Shown here piece by piece: positions 23,276-35,500 of a DNA stretch of 64,000 nt. The DNA comes from Luidia sarsii. Its lineage: Eukaryota > Echinodermata > Asteroidea > Paxillosida > Luidiidae. Position 1 is the stretch's first letter. Every line of letters starts with the position of its first letter. A model generated the notes under the pieces. That model ran no database searches, was not told the DNA's origin, and saw only the letters and a program-made list of their open reading frames with translations. The DNA lies in contig OX465110.1 in assembly GCA_949987565.1 (NCBI GenBank), positions 16,470,394 through 16,534,393 on the forward strand, given 5' to 3'. Made by a program: the position numbers and the translations under genes.

Positions 23276-23556
23276 GTCAAAACTAAAAGATGTTTTTATT
23301 CAGCCATGTGCATTTTTAGAACTTATTGTACATAATATCTTAACTCAGTTGTGCATTGGTGAGAATATACCAATTGGAAAATTACGACTGCGGAATCTCA
23401 GCGCCTTCTGTATTCATATTTTACAAAAACAAATAAACTATCATCAGAGCGATAAAATCAATTCGTTTTTCGTAATGTTTTCAACGTACACGATGGTAGG
23501 ACTAATGCCAGTCTAATCTTGACGCGCGCCCTCATGCGATGTCATAGCACTGTGTC

Positions 23557-23567
23557 AAAATGGCGGC
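23557..23567 (+). promoter_or_regulatory. YY1-like AAAATGGCGGC at the TANGO6 start
   Basis: AAAATGGCGGC matches the YY1 consensus AANATGGCGGC and overlaps the proposed start codon of TANGO6. Such sites are typical of broadly expressed genes near the transcription start. Similar motifs overlap the ZNF341 start (15867-15875) and lie in the USP10 5' region (51263-51273). Confidence 0.45.
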
Positions 23568-26500
23568 GCCCATGGGGTATTTCACGGCAATCAAAATTTT
23601 GGTTTCTCCGCCTTCGAAATCAGTTGGTAAGTGTAGAACTACATAATTTAGGGAAATGCCATGTGTTGAAAATTGAGATACATGATATGATGATTAACAA
23701 TCGTATAAACCTTAACCTTAATAATCGTATCGGTCCAGTATCGGGGCATATCTCTGAGTCTGAGTCTGAGTCTGACTCTGACTCTGCGTTGCGATAGTCC
23801 GAGTAACTTGGACCCGACAAGTCACCCTTTTTTATCGAATTTTGAAATTTAGAGTTTCGGGTGACTTGAGTCACCCGGAACTCAAAATGTCCTGTCAACG
23901 TCTCCGCCAGGTTCGAAATCTGAACCTGTCGCCTCTAAAAATCAGCGTTTAGTCTCGTGATGTATCCTCCAATAACCGGTTTTCGACGATATAAGGACTT
24001 TTCTTCAAACTGAACAATGTGGACGAAAGTGTCACACTAAAAAGAGGTCTCAGTCACTTTCTCCACACCACAGACTATTAGAATAATCATAGAGAATGTT
24101 GATCAAGCCTGTCACTTTCATAAGATTACCCGGTTTTGTTGACGTCCGCGGCGCACCGCGCAGTAAGCATCGTCACCTATTTTCGTCAGTGGTGTTTAGT
24201 AAGGTGTCTCAGTGCAGCCAAACGCAAAATAAATTCTTAAAATAACTCAAAATGCTGTGTGGCACTGTAAAATTCTTCCCTGTATGTTCTTTTGTGTTAT
24301 CTTTGTTTTTGTTTTTCCACACTGCTTCTAACACTTTCCTCAAATCATTCATAATTTATGCTTAAAACGTATTGGTCTTGTTGATGTCTTCTTTTGTGAC
24401 GTTTAAAAAAAACTCCACAATCCTCTTTCTCACTGCTTCTTCAGTTATAACCTTGCCAAATTTCACTCAAGAGACACATTTCCTCCTTCTTGGTACTTTC
24501 TCTAGCTGCCCTTTTATTTTTTTCATTTTTTTAAAAAGCCTATTGGGCCATGTTACTTTTTGTCTTTAAATAATAATAAAAAATAAATAAAAAAAATTAT
24601 ATAAGCGAGACGCTCTATAGGAGGCTCCATAGTTTTTACCCTGAACGGACTGCTTCAAGTTGCGTGATATATTTTTTTCTACGGATGTTGGGGTTTGTTA
24701 TGGTACACTCAGATTTTTTTTAGGACCAACAATAAAGAAAACTTGAGCTTCGAAGCAACTGCCAATTTTGTACCTAGGAAAATAGACCCCAAAAGAGCAA
24801 CTTTTTGAATAACACGAGTTTGGCCTACTGGAAAAGCCTTAAATTTCCACATTTTCGGTGACGGACAAGGGCAGGAAAGCAACTGTAAGATACGAAGTCT
24901 GAGATCGTTATACGGAGTTGTTTTCATAGTGCGATGTGAGTTAGAAGGCTAAGCGTCGAAAACGTGTAGCGTCGAAAACGGGGGTTCCCACGATATATAT
25001 CCCGCACGACGGCTATTTGCTGTTTTGCAATAATACTAATAGTCCACACATGTGGATGCCTGCTAATAATCCCACTGATAATGTCAACAAATGTTAGAGT
25101 AACCACACATTCGTAACCCAAGAGAATCTAGAGATAAATTGATGTTTTATCCAATGACCCAGATCCTCAAACAGAAAGTGCCATTGACGATGCAACAAGA
25201 TTTGATCTGTCACTGAAGACGACCCTTCAGAAACTGCACGCGGCCATTGAGAGTGACAAGAAATGCAGAGATCTCTCAACAGCTCTAGGAGCCAAGATGA
25301 CTGACTGGAAAGACAGCATAGCTGTTGGCCAGGACATACGTTGGTTGTACAGTGAGCACTGCCTCGCGCTCCTCTGCGGCTTGAAGGATGCAGTGCGCAG
25401 GCAGATGGTGGAGTTTTCTGAGGAACAGAGGCGCAGGAAAGCCAAGAAGCTAGGTCCGCATGAGGCTCCCCCACTCGCCCCCGACACCTTCAGCATCGGC
25501 CAGCAGAGGGATCTCGCGACTGTCCTTCAGTTCATCGTGTGCCTGGGCCTGGTCCCCAATCTGCTGCACGGCATCGGCATCCCGATGGAGAAGCGCTCCG
25601 GGTTCGGGCAGCTCTTAGCGAGCGGCCGGAGAGCACCCGATGCCAGGAGACTGGAGCGGGTGGCCAGGGGGCTCCTAGACTGCATCGGACAGCCTTCCCT
25701 GGGAGGGCTCATCCTCACGAGACACCTTGGAGACCTCCTGGCTGCCCTTCTGCAGATTTGTCACTTAAGGGCCCATCGGGCATCCACTCATCTGCGAGAC
25801 AGGGGCTCACCCGACAGTGCAGATGCTGAAGCAGAAGCATCTCTGAAGCCTCTGTTTGACAACCCTGGAGCAATACGTTTGCCGTCTGAAGCAGTCTCAG
25901 GTGAGACTCGGTCTTTGAATTCTGAGACAACTGTTAGACTGAGTCTCAAAACTGATTCCAGGAACTTAGAGAAGCCATTGCCAGCATCATCAGAAGACCC
26001 AGCCACTGCAGAGCCCAGGACGGAGTCTTCAGATCCTGATGGGGATCAGTTCTTCCAGGACAGCCTGAGCCGCCTTCTCAAGAGGGCGTTCCAGCCCATG
26101 GTCATCAGGGAGCTGCTGTTTCTCCAGGGAGGTCCTGGCACCCAGGGAGGTCAGAGGTCAGGCAAGGAGGGCGCAGGAAGCGCGTCCAGGTGCAATACGA
26201 GTCAGAACCCCCTACCCCAGGCACCACCCTGGCTGAGGAAGGAGTGCGGGAGGCTTCTTACAGAACGCCTGATGCAGCCCAAAGGAGTACAGTGGGTGCT
26301 CAGAGGACTCTTAGATATAGGGGGTGAGCATAATTTATCCCTAACACTTTGCACCTTCCACAAAGAACAATGCCCTCGGGGGTGCAGGCTCACATATACC
26401 ACAAAATATCACAAAAATCACACTGCGGTATATTGTTATACAGGTATATGGCATTATGGGCAGTGCCTGACAGCCTTCGGTATATATTACAAAAAAAACT

Positions 26501-29500
26501 TTTGTGGTACACTTTGTTATATGGGCCTTATCCTACCACACTGCATTATTGGGTGCACTGCAGGGCCGTATACCACAGAATACCACAATCATCTGTGTGT
26601 ATAATATGCGTGTAGAGGACTATAAACCACAAAATACCACAGAAAAAACTATGTGTGGTAAATTGTGGTATACATTGTCAATGAGGGTTTGAAGAAAGAT
26701 GTAGGAAAACCACTTGAAAACTATCCTCTTACCATTCAGCCATGCATATTTTCCTAAGCCTAAATGGAAGGTGTACATTAATTTATATTTAGACAAGAGG
26801 GTGGGAGTTATAATCATTTAGGTGATGAAATTCATGTTTTCTATAGATTGTCAGAATGATCAGTCTTTTTTTGATCTGATTTTTTGGAACAGCCCCATTT
26901 AATAAGTTTGTGATTGGAGAGTTCTCAAAACCCTTTTTTCCCCCAGAAGTAGCCTCTCTTAAAGTTTGGTGCGTCCTTATGGGGTTGATAAAATATTTTT
27001 GATAATTTTTTTTATTGCTATTGTGGCAGCAATTCAGTCTTCCTGGCTGCAAGTGCCCATTTCTTATGTGAAATAAATAAATAAACCAATAATGATGATC
27101 AAGGGTTAATGTTTAAACTAAAGTTCACTAGGAGAGCAAATCCAGTCTTTTACAGCTAAACGTCCCCGTGTCTTCCCCTTTGTAGGAGCAATGGCAGGGG
27201 CATCTGCGGCTTCTTCTTCCCCCGACTGGAGGAAGTGTGATGCAGTGGCGCGACTCATCAGTGACTGCCCCTTACAAGGACAGTCTGCGGAGGTGTACTA
27301 CCAGAAAGTCTGCCCACAGGTACAATACAGACATGCCTGCCTGGCTCTCAGTGTCACTGTGATATGTGACCCGGCACAGCATAATGAAAAATAACCCCAC
27401 TTTTGAGATTTTGAGCTTTTCTAATGATGTGAAAGAGTATACCATAAGCTTTCAAATGATATCAAAATACAATATCCTCTAATACTTAGAATTTCCGAAA
27501 TTAAAAACAAAAGAAAATTGATTTGTAATCGAATTGTGAAGATACTTTAACTTCAGGCGTTGTTTACTCAAAAAAGTGTTTTGGTGGGACATTCCTCATG
27601 TCGTTGTGCCGGGTCACATATATTGCCCACACCAGAGACCAGTCCCCTAGAGCTGCCTGAGCTGCAAGACTGTCTCGAGTGCCCAAGAAGACTCTGCTGT
27701 ATAAGGCTTTGTCAGTCAGAGCCCCGTGTCAAGGTTATGCCCCGGCAAAGACTGGTCGACTATTAGGGAAGGGCCACCATCTAAGGGCTGGATGGGCTCA
27801 GATGGAAGAGCACTGGTACGTTAATCCAGAGGTGTTGGGTTCAAGTCCTGGTCCAGTCAAAGTTTTCTTCGGCCCATTGGTTTCGGTGATTCCAACAGAT
27901 TCTCGAGTTGCTGCATTTCAAGGACCAGTCGCTGTTGAAGCAGGTGCTCCGAGTCGCCGGCAGCTGCGTCGTTGCCATGGCATCGCAGCATCCCCAATTG
28001 GCAGAGGTACATCTCATTCGTCCCATGCTGGCACCCCTCCACACCATGCTTCACGGATGTGGTAATTTCTTCAATTTTTTCCCCGACTTTCGTAAAAGAT
28101 TATTCCTTTTTTAAGCCGTGTCAATTACCTTTTTTACTTTTCTTGTTCCTGGCACTTTAACTTACAAAGTTCAGTGACTTTTGTATCCAATCCTAACAAG
28201 TTCGTCTCTAGTGTAGGTTTTATTTTTAAAGAAAAACTAGTTAAACTTTGTGTCTTATCCATTAATGTCTCAGCATTCATTTTAGTTTTCAAAGATTTTC
28301 CAGATTTGTGAAAGTAATTGAGCACTTTGCTGTAGTGCAATTTGTTTAATAAATTATTTGTTTTTGAAGATGGTGAGGTGAAGGCTGAGGGCGCCCCATC
28401 TGTGCTTGTGGACGAGGCTACCCTTTCCCAATGCATTGAGGACCTTCGCTCCATCTTTGTCGGCTGTACGGAGTCGGTTTCCTGCCTCGTGGGGGCGCTA
28501 GAGGCAGTCGTACACCCTCTCTTTAAGCTCCTGTGCTTTGCCAAGCAGGGCGTCTGCAACCTAAGGTACAACTAGCCAGACACTAGAGAAGACCTTTTGT
28601 GAGAGAAGACTTGTTGCGACCTTTTTGGGAGCAAAGTCATGAGCTGTGTTTACTGTTAGTAGGCCCGTGGCTAATTTTTGCCAGAAACCCTTTCACTATT
28701 TGTTCCACAATTTTGATATACAATACTGACTAAAATTTCCAAAATGTAAATCTTAGTGGGCCTAAAATTTTGATCCTAGCAGGACTTTTCTCAAAAGGCA
28801 GAGCGACAAGGACAAAACAGATACATGCACTGGTATCTATTTTTTCCTTGTCACTCTGCCTTTGAGAAAGGTCCTGCTAGGATTGAAACGTCAGGCCCAC
28901 TAAATTTTGATATTTGTTCCACTATTGGTTTTGCTCATGTCAAACACCCTGCATTATTTATTAGTCCATTTTTGGACAACAGTGACAATATCAAGCCCTA
29001 TGAGATTTGAAGCAGAGTGGGATTTTCTTTTCTCAATATTTTGTCAGTGAAAATAAAAACTTAATCTATTCCCATGCACAGTTGTCGGGGCTAATTTTAT
29101 CCATCTGTCCTCTCCAGATCTGCTTTGGAAGATATCTTGCATACCTTCTTCCACAACGTCGACAAGAAAGTGGCCCTCGGCTGTCTAAAGCAGCTGGCTT
29201 TTCTGGAGTCGGACCCGAGAGGCGGAGAGGTGAAGAGAGTGCAGCCTGGCGTCCAGATCGCCCCAGGCTCCCTGGGTGGCGCCGTGGTCATGCTCAGACC
29301 AGACATCAGGTAGTCGTCGCGGAAGGACTCTTCCCATTCGGAGCTCATAGACCGCTGGGCATTCTTGGACGACAGCGACTCATTCTCTGGCCCAGTCTTC
29401 GGTCAGGCACACGGCCCTCAAACTCGGAGGTCAGACTCTGTCTCAGTCTCCGTACCTGAAGGAAGAGATGGCCTCACAGCCAGTCTCTGAGACAATCATG

Positions 29501-32500
29501 CCGTCAGATAGTATCTCAGACTTAGTCTAAGACTCTTGTCTGTAAGATGTGGGGTTAACACTTACAAATCCTGTAATCTACAGGGGACAGAGCAGCAAAA
29601 TAACCAACAATTAGCACCCAGTGTAAAATCCGTCAATCCCACTGTTATAGCAGTGATTGACCTTATTAGCCAGTGAAGTCAAGATCAGACTTAAACTGTC
29701 AAGGATATGATGTGAAACAGAGGCACAGAGACAAGAATGAAAACCCTAAATTGTTTCCCTAACAGCATGACCTTTACAGTGGGATGTCGCTATAACGAAA
29801 CACGCTCTTTATGGCTCACGATTTTTGTGTACAAAATATGTGACCGCAACTGGTAAAACGAACGACTGCTATACCGAAACAAATTCATGGATCCCGGGAT
29901 GATCGTTATAGCATTGTTCCACTGTACTGGAAACGCCACTTGATAACAGATGTAGCTAGAGCTGTCTCGGAGACCCCTCTCTCTATTTGATGTTTCCTTC
30001 TGGGCATCACTGCACAGAGCCGATGAGCTGTTCACCGAAGGCTTGATGTCTCAGGAGCAGACGGCAGCCACTGTACTAGAGCTGCTGACAAGACTGCGGA
30101 AGGAGGGACTGGCTGGGGATTTCTTCATCATTGTCCTCAAGGTTGACAATTGCCACTCGTTTATTGCAAGATTTCCCTTCCCCCCCCCCCCCACTAACAA
30201 ACGATATAAATGTCTAAAGGTGATATACATATGGCCATAGGTCGACTATCAAAACCGGTAAAATGGACACCCCTGTTGGGTATCACTTCAATCTCCCTGA
30301 TCATTCGATATCAGATATGAGTGTACTGTGCATAGAATCACTTGGTCACCGTAGTAATGCTGTCCGTCTTAGCAGTGAGAAAATGTGGATGAAGCGTCTT
30401 CGGACTATTCAACCACATGGTCTCAACATCCAGGAGGGTAATGACTAACACCATGCAGCTTTCTGATAATCCTTCTTTTGTCATCCATGTTTCTCATCCG
30501 TGTCCTATTCACTCTCCCCCCTTCCTTCGTGTACATGTATCTGTTTTGTCCTTGTCACTCTGCCTTTGAGAAAGGTCCTGCTAGGATCGAAACGTCAGGC
30601 CCACTAAATTTTAAGATATAAATGTCTACTAATCGAATAACCGGGGTTTCCCTGTCAATGAAATGCTATAATGACGTAGCTTCCGAGTAGCTTCATTGAA
30701 TTTCTTGGGATTTGGTTGTAAATTGTAAAAATGTTGCAAACTGCTTACTGACTAAAATTTCCAAAATTCAAAACTTAAAATTTAGTGGGCCCGACGTTTT
30801 GATCCTGGCAGGACCTTTCTCAAAGGCCTTTGAGAAAGGTCCTGCTAGGATCGAAACCTCAGGCCCATCTTCAAACTGTATAGGTTTCATGTAAATCTGT
30901 GAACATTTTCTGTTTTTCGATCTTACCAATGTTGTGTAGGGGCTTTAATGCATGGAAAACCGACCTCAAAATAATCAGGTTGCCAGCCAAAGTTCCGCTT
31001 TGCTTCATGTGAAGCAACCAATGCCATTTCAGTTGCTGTTCTATTCCTAGAGGCAGGTTTACGGTGAAACCAATATTAGAATACAAGTCGAGTACCACAA
31101 GTGCAATGTGCTTGGCAATCTCGTTTGCACCAGGGAAGACACTTCTTGCCTCGCAACTTTTCGTGCCGAAGCAGCTCTGTGTGACATTGGACCCTGTTCT
31201 GTTTTCCGTCAGGAGTTGACATCGATCACCTCGTCCAAGCCGCCCGACTCGGGCGGGAGGAGGTCGGACCCGGGGTCCGGAGGCTCGTCCGGGGCTCTCC
31301 TGGACGTGGAGGAGGAGGAGGAGGAGGAGGAGCGGGGCTGCCGGGTGGCCCACCTCCAGCACTCCCTGCAGGTCCTGGCCGTCCTGTCCCGGCTCTGCCA
31401 GGACCTGGGTCCGGCGGTCCTGGAGGACACCTCCCAGACGCTGGCCTTTGTCCAGGCCACGCTGGACCGGGCCGCCTCGTCCCTGGATCGGCGGGGGGAG
31501 ACGTTTGACGTCTTTGAGACGGAGACCCTGTCGCTGGCATTTGGACTCGTCTCTGCCGTACTCAGTGGGGATCTTGAGGTACTTTGTGTGTGTGTGTGTG
31601 TGTGTGTGGGCGCACATAAGGTGGGTTGTGGGGAACCGGAACAATGGGTGGGTACTCAGAACAATGGGACCGCTCCTTGTGGGGTACTTTTTTTGATTCA
31701 CGAAACTGGTTATTTGGAATTAACTCAAAAAGGAGGAATTTCCGAGGTATGTTTATCCGTTGCAAGTACAACTATATTATATGAGGGACTTTCGCTAGAA
31801 ATTTCAGCCTAGGAAAGGCTGAAAGGGTGTTTCTGGTTCGAGAACAAAGGGAATACCCCACAAGTATACGCGTGTCGTGTAAGGGTGTGTTTGTGTGTGT
31901 GTGTAGATCTGCGACCCATTTTAAATCTTTGGAGTCCTTATTCAGGACGTGCGTTATCTCCTATAATATTTCCACAAAAAAAAGGAAAGGAAAAATAATT
32001 AAGAGTAATTTTTGTTTGTTTGCATCTGAGTAAAAAGCGGAGGTGTGATCCCTGGAGTTATATGGCAGTTAATGGTTGAATTTCTTCTGACTGGTGCCCC
32101 CATCCCGGCAAAGACTAGTTGACTATTTGGGAAGGCCACCATCTAAGGGCTGGATAGCTCAGATGGAAGAGCACCGGTACATTAATCCAGAGGTCTCAGC
32201 TTCAAGTCCCGGGTCCAGAACAGATACATGTATCTGTTTTGTCCTTGTCACTCTGCCTTTTAGAAAGGTCCTGCTAGGATCGAAACGTCAGGCCCACTAA
32301 ATTTTGAGATTTGTATACAAGAACTACTGATGAAACCTACGTCAATCTTAACAACTAGTATTTTTCATGTTGAACCATTGCTTTGATCGCAGAAAAAGGT
32401 CAGCTCCGAGCACAGACAGTCCCTGATGCTGCTTCTTCCCTCCCTGGAGAGGATTTCCCGTGAGCATCCGCTGGAGCCGCTGCAGAGAATGGCCACGGAC

Positions 32501-35500
32501 TTACGCATCGCCATAGCAACCCACGGCGCCGTGTGGACAGAGTCCATGCGAGAGGCAACGGAGAAGCTGAAATCGTCGGTGATCGCGGACGGGAGCAGGG
32601 CAGGGGAGGAGAGAAAGGAGAGTGGCAGGGACACCAGGCAACAGACGGAACGAGCCGCAGAGCAGAAGCCGACTCCAGACGAATCCACAGCCGGTAGTCC
32701 GCAAACCGATGCACGCAATAGCTCGGCAACGATCACCGGTACTCCGCATGTCGGACTCACCTCAGAGGATATGCAGTCGTCCAGAGCGCCGAGTGTTACC
32801 AGTGATGAATCGAAATCCCAAGAGGAGACAACGGACGGGGCGGAGGCGGCCAGCCAAGACTTCGACGAGGCGTTCCGTGAACTCTTTGACCCCCTCCTGC
32901 CCGTACGAGGTCACGCCCTCAGGGTGCTGGGCAAGCTCCTCCTTGCTGGAGACCCCAAGGCGCTGCAGAAAGGCGACATGCTGGTGGGAATATTTCAGGA
33001 GAACCTTGCTCACGAGGACTCCTACATATATCTCTCTGCCATCCAGGTAAATGGAGGCCATCCCGATTTAGTAATATTCCGTTTGTCTCAAAATTGAGTG
33101 GGCCTGATGTTTGGATCCTACACTGTAGCAGGACCTTTCTCAAAGGTGAGAGTGAGAGGTCTCTGCCTTTGAGAAAAGGTCCTGCTAGGATCGAAACGTC
33201 AGGCCCACTAAATTTTGAGATTTGCATTTTGGTAATTTTAGTCAGTATAAAGCAGATTTTAATTATTTTTGTATAGCAATGTACTGTTTGTTCAAGATAC
33301 TTGAAAAGCAGCAATGATTACGTACATTTTGTAAATTCCCAGAGTTGTGTTGTCTTCATCCATATCATCAGAGTGTAAGAGTCCTTGAAAAGTTTGCGTT
33401 GACACCATTTATGTCGTCACTTTCGAGAACCAATATGGCTCTGGAAAGAGCCATTTTTTTTGGCAAGCGCCACACTCCTTCTCGATAGGGATGAATTACA
33501 TGGCATCACCACAAACTTTCTGCACTGTGACTCCACCATGCAAACGTTTGGAGTCTCACCTGGCAAACGTTTGCACAATTGCATTTCTCCAGTTTGCGTC
33601 TCTCTGGTTTGTCTCTTGAAAGGCCTTGTCCTGCATAGCTGACGTCTTTCCGCAGAGGGTCATTCCGCATCTGTGTCAGGAGTTTGTCTCCTGCCAGAAA
33701 GAAAGAGAGGGGAGGAGGATGACAAGGACGACCGAGACCAGAGTCAAACTTGGAGAGGCATTAGTCAGGGCCACCAAATCCCTGGGTGAGATCCTAGACC
33801 CCTGACACCCTTCTCGCATAAACTCACATTACTAAAAGCGGATTGTTTTGAGAAGTAACGAGAACCTTACTATTATCTAGCAGCAGTTTTGAAAGATCTC
33901 AAAATAGTATCGCACGCCTCCAAAAACAATGAATTGACAAAGGTCAGGTCCCCAACCAAACGTTTCTCAACCAGGCAATGCAACATTACCTCGTTGATAC
34001 GAGGCCCACATTTAACCATTATTATGTGTATTGCGGTTAGGTCAAGAAATACTTTTGGCTTGTATTTTAATACCGTCACATCTAGTCTGAGGCCAACCTC
34101 CTGGTATGTTTGACTGGCATAGCCAAAGTACCAAGTTTAAATTCTGTCCTGGCATGGAATTAAACATCTGAATCTCCACCGAGCTGGTCGAGGTCGTGTG
34201 GCGAATTTGAATAATGTTAAGCACCGGGTACTGTGTTGCATCCTAGAATTAAGAAATTAACGTGATGTTTGCGTCGAGGAGAATGTAATTAAATGAGGGT
34301 TCGCCCTCCTCAACGTCAATCAGGCAAAGCACTGGACATTCAGTGCTTATTTCGTCGAGCAGGACAAACCCTCATTGAATTACAATCAGTTGTGCAAACG
34401 ATTTACAATTGCACTCTGCGATATTTTGGCTACAGGCGAGCTGGTGCCCCGCTATGGCAACGTTCTGCTTGGTGCTTTCCTGCAGGGAGCGCAGGATCCA
34501 GACCCCATTGTCCGTGCAAGCAGCCTATCCAACATGGCGGAGGTTTGCAAGCTTCTGAGATTCTCACTGGGACCCAATCTGCATGAGGTACAGACAGACA
34601 TCCCCTCCTTCATTGCCAGAAACAGTAGAGTGTCATCTTCTATTGATTTTTTTCATCGGGCTTTGGGCAAAGCACTGAGCCATTCAGTTTTTCTTGAGCA
34701 TTCGGTTTTCATTCAGAATTTTTCCTTACGTTTTCTATAATCAGAATGGGGTAATTTACCGAGATAGACTGTCCATTCTTGACTTGAGTTCACCACTTTC
34801 TCTTGGTTTGTATCGCATGTAGAAATTGATGAGAGAAAAATGTACGAATGATGAAATGAAAGATTGAGAAATGAGGCTTTAACCTTTCATGATAATGTGG
34901 AAAGTTTGTGGTGACACCATGCAAGTCATCTCTTTCAAGATTGAGTGTGGTAATGAAGGGTGCAGGTAACTCTCAACCTTTTAGACAGTGTGTACTCTTC
35001 CCATCATCAGGAGATTGTTCATAGATTGACTTTTTAGACTGCAGAGGCTAACTGTTAATTTGGCTAATTTGGAATTGGCTGGACTCAAAATTCACAATGT
35101 GTATTAAGAAATGCGGTAGTCACTGCCTGGTTTTTCACTTGTTCAGGTGCTGCATTGCCTGATGGTGGTCCTTAAGAGTGATCCCAAGGAACAGGTCAGG
35201 CGGGCATGTGTCCTGGTCCTCACCCTCCTTCTCAGGGGTCTCGGGAAGGATGCAATTCAGGTAATCAGTGTGAAGGCGTCGTTCAGATAGAGGTTGAAGA
35301 GACGGGCCACGATCGGCCTGGGCAGTGGGCCATTCTCAATCAAGTACTGTCAGACATCTTGAAATGTTTATGTGGGCCCGTTTACGAAACAAAGGCTTAA
35401 TTGAGCTCAGGCTTTGTCTCCGTCTGACAAAACCTGAAAATCCAGGTTATGGCTTGTTTCCGAATTTGAAGGTTTGATGGCATGATAAATGATAGGTACA

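Noticed and set aside
30871..31701. 276-residue open frame on the minus strand
   Set aside because: Antisense to GC-rich TANGO6 exon 8 and running through a foldback repeat; low-complexity product with no family character.
32147..32220. Possible tRNA gene
   Set aside because: Boxes A and B are present, but the stems do not pair properly and the same unit recurs with a fixed leader, so it is a SINE.
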